Assembly (NCBI GenBank): GCA_002841655.1 | Contig: PHAH01000038.1 | Location: 1 to 7,531, forward strand | DNA: 7,531 bases | DNA from: Candidatus Falkowbacteria bacterium HGW-Falkowbacteria-2 | GTDB lineage: Bacteria > Patescibacteriota > Patescibacteriia > Patescibacteriales > UBA12465 | Reading direction: 5' to 3' | Shown: piece by piece, positions 6,021 to 7,531 of the stretch | How the letters are laid out: each line of letters opens with the position of its first letter | Numbering within the stretch: position 1 is the first letter of the stretch | Translations under genes and position numbers: made by a program | Notes under the pieces: generated by a model | Databases searched by the model: none | The model's input: the letters and a program-made list of their open reading frames with translations, nothing else | What the model was told of the DNA's origin: nothing

Positions 6021-6060
6021 AGAAACAGTCATACTGTTTTTGCGAGGAGGGGACTTTTTT
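6007..6060 (+). terminator. Intrinsic terminator of the thrS T-box leader
   Basis: Arms AGTCCC (6007-6012) and GGGACT (6050-6055) pair, then TCC/GGA (6014-6016 with 6046-6048). After a small internal loop, an 11-pair upper stem runs from 6019-6029 to 6033-6043 with one G-U pair and a three-base loop. A T-run (6055-6060) follows. It is the off-state partner of the antiterminator at 5982-6020. Confidence 0.9.
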
Positions 6061-6081
6061 AATAATAAACAACATTTATAT

Positions 6082-7531
6082 ATGACCAACATCGAAACTA
6101 AACGACACTCCCTAGCCCACTTGCTGGCGGCAGCTGTCACTGAAATGTGGCCCCAGGCAAAATTAGCCATCGGACCAGATATTGAAAACGGCTTCTATTA
6201 CGACATTGATTTTAATGGCGAAAGTATTAGCGATACTCAATTGAAGGATATCGAGAAGAAAATGTCGCACCTGGCTAAACAAAATCTGGTCTTTACTCGA
6301 TCTGAAAAAAGTATTGATGAGGCTTTAAGCTGGGCCAAAACTGAGGGCGGGATTTACAAGGAGGAAATTATTAGTGATCTTAAAACTAATGGCGAAACAA
6401 ATGCCAGCTTCTATACCGTCGGCAAATTCACTGATCTCTGCCGCGGACCTCACGTTGAAAATACCAAGGAGATAAAGCCCAATAGCTTCAAACTTGAAAA
6501 ACTGGCTGGCGCCTATTGGCGCGGTGATGAGAAAAACAAAATGCTCACCCGCATCTATGGCGTGGCTTTTGATACTAAAGATGAGCTTGATGCCTATCTC
6601 AAGATGATGACTGAAGCCGAAAAGCGTGACCACCGCAAACTGGGCAAAGAGTTAGACTTATTCATGAATCACGAATATGCTCCGGGCATGCCTTTCTTCC
6701 TTCCTAAAGGCATGATAATCCTGCAGGAGTTAACCCAATTTGTCCGCCGCTATTCATACGGACCAGGCTACCGTGAAATCCGCACCCCCCAATTACTAAA
6801 CGCTGACCTCTGGAAAACTTCCGGCCATTGGGGACACTATCAAGAAGACATGTTCTGCCTCCACCACGCGGAAGATGATACCGACATGGGTATTAAGCCG
6901 ATGAACTGCCCGGCACATATGCTAGTCTTTAAACGTGATTTAAAGTCATATAAAGAACTACCTTTACGTCTCGCTGAAACCACTACTCTATACCGCAATG
7001 AGAAATCGGGAACACTTCACGGTCTCACTCGCGTGCGCAGTCTCTCCCAGGATGACTCCCATATTTTTGTGCGCCCTGACCAGATTCTTGGCGAAGTAAC
7101 TGAATTATTGATAAAGATCAAAAATATCTATCAGGTCTTCGGATTGAAGATTGATGAAATTCATCTTTCCACCCGTCCTGAACAATTCTTAGGCGAAATC
7201 GCTGATTGGGACAAGGCCGAGGCTAGTTTGAAACAGGCATTAGAAGATGCTCACCTCGAATATCAGATCAACGAAGGCGACGGTGCCTTCTACGGTCCTA
7301 AAATCGACGTGAAGGTCAAAGATGCCATCGGCAGACAATGGCAACTTGCCACTATTCAGCTCGACTCCCAGATGCCCCAGCGCTTTGAGCTTAAATATAC
7401 TGACGCTGATGGTTCAGCAAAAACTCCGATTGTTATTCACCGCGCCCTGCTTGGCTCAATTGAACGCTTCCTGGGGGTCATCATTGAACACTATGCCGGC
7501 GCCTTCCCTGTATGGCTTATGCCCGATCAGG
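6082..7531 (+). CDS. thrS: Threonyl-tRNA synthetase, lacking the TGS domain; 3' end cut by window edge
   Basis: Charges tRNA-Thr with threonine in the cytoplasm. The frame from ATG 6082 is open to the edge (483 residues plus one base). It begins directly in the N2 editing domain: HSLAH (9-13) is the HxxxH motif and CRGPH (120-124) supplies the other editing residues, so mischarged Ser-tRNA clearing should be intact. The class II core follows: YRNE (304-307, motif 2), the zinc ligands C276 in MNCPAH, H313 in LHGL and H453 in IHRALLGSIER (motif 3, 452-462), with RVRSLSQDDSHIF (317-329). The end, GAFPVWLMPDQ, is the entry to the anticodon-binding domain, missing here only because the window ends. 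Compared with the E. coli enzyme, the roughly 60-residue N-terminal TGS domain is absent, and the upstream frame runs into the T-box terminator, so it is not a missed start. Likely controlled by the T-box. No Shine-Dalgarno motif precedes the ATG. Confidence 0.96.
   Translation, partial: MTNIETKRHSLAHLLAAAVTEMWPQAKLAIGPDIENGFYYDIDFNGESISDTQLKDIEKKMSHLAKQNLVFTRSEKSIDEALSWAKTEGGIYKEEIISDLKTNGETNASFYTVGKFTDLCRGPHVENTKEIKPNSFKLEKLAGAYWRGDEKNKMLTRIYGVAFDTKDELDAYLKMMTEAEKRDHRKLGKELDLFMNHEYAPGMPFFLPKGMIILQELTQFVRRYSYGPGYREIRTPQLLNADLWKTSGHWGHYQEDMFCLHHAEDDTDMGIKPMNCPAHMLVFKRDLKSYKELPLRLAETTTLYRNEKSGTLHGLTRVRSLSQDDSHIFVRPDQILGEVTELLIKIKNIYQVFGLKIDEIHLSTRPEQFLGEIADWDKAEASLKQALEDAHLEYQINEGDGAFYGPKIDVKVKDAIGRQWQLATIQLDSQMPQRFELKYTDADGSAKTPIVIHRALLGSIERFLGVIIEHYAGAFPVWLMPDQ

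Larger units (their letters stand above)
5886..6060 (+). promoter_or_regulatory. T-box riboswitch (tRNA-Thr-responsive), compact form, upstream of thrS
   Basis: Uncharged tRNA stabilises a T-box antiterminator and lets RNA polymerase read into the synthetase gene. The 3' half is canonical: GGGTGGAACCGCG (5985-5997) contains the T-box core with TGGA for pairing to the tRNA 3' end. The arms GCTGGG (5982-5987) and CCCGGC (6015-6020) form the antiterminator base, and CCCGGC is otherwise buried in the terminator. A stem-III-like hairpin CTCCG/CGGAG (5965-5979) precedes it. The 5' half is short: TTTCCT/AGGAAG (5889-5894 with 5946-5951) closes a domain holding hairpin TCGAGC-CTACCAA-GCTCGA (5900-5918) and a weak GCCA/TGGC hairpin (5925-5941). 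Only about ten bases separate it from stem III, so stem II and the IIA/B pseudoknot are absent. ACC threonine codons occur at 5908, 5920 and 5928. The class is certain from the 3' half; the 5' fold is by eye. Confidence 0.9.

Noticed and set aside
5958..6170. Minus-strand open frame across the T-box leader
   Set aside because: It crosses the T-box antiterminator and terminator and the thrS start; its sequence is explained by those elements.
6325..6633. Minus-strand open frame of 102 codons
   Set aside because: Lies entirely within thrS, whose conserved editing and catalytic motifs prove the plus-strand frame.
1..7531. CRISPR arrays, insertion sequences, tRNA genes, toxin-antitoxin or defence genes
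   Set aside because: Looked for on both strands; no repeated spacer pattern, transposase motif, inverted terminal repeats or tRNA cloverleaf was seen.

Overview
The window (about 45% G+C by eye) looks like chromosomal DNA of a small-genome bacterium, most plausibly Patescibacteria/CPR. This is an inference from: a type IV pilus cluster with PilM, PilN and PilO but no recognisable PilP or PilQ; tight gene packing; no clear Shine-Dalgarno motif at any start; TAA at all six visible stops; and a threonyl-tRNA synthetase that begins directly at its editing domain. No rRNA or marker gene is present to fix the lineage.

Left half, minus strand (1-3654): one operon read right to left, pilM (3654-2602), pilN (2592-1942), pilO (1938-1309), an unrecognised one-helix membrane protein (1307-957), and pilB, the assembly ATPase (943 to beyond the left edge). 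Gaps are 1-13 nt. PilM, PilN and PilO form the inner-membrane alignment platform of a type IV pilus or competence pseudopilus, and PilB is the extension motor. The pilB reading frame is open from 943 to the edge; its Walker A motif lies outside the window.

Divergent spacer (3655-3792): two sigma70-like promoters face away from each other and overlap, so the pil operon and the gene to its right may be controlled together.

Right half, plus strand: a membrane-anchored beta-propeller protein with a Pro/Gly/Ser/Thr-rich linker (3793-5067), a rho-independent terminator (5094-5123), a ComF-family phosphoribosyltransferase with four CxxC pairs (5130-5837), then a 244-nt leader and thrS (6082 to beyond the right edge). 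PilB/M/N/O plus ComF suggests, but does not prove, a DNA-uptake theme.

The most interesting element is the thrS leader. It has a good promoter (5851-5879), an unmistakable T-box antiterminator with TGGAACCGCG, and a mutually exclusive intrinsic terminator (6007-6060). The part upstream of stem III is only about 65 nt, with no room for stem II or the IIA/B pseudoknot. Its best hairpin has a seven-base loop, CTACCAA, with the threonine codon ACC exactly where an anticodon would sit. This suggests a minimal transcriptional T-box that may read tRNA-Thr by a loop-loop contact.
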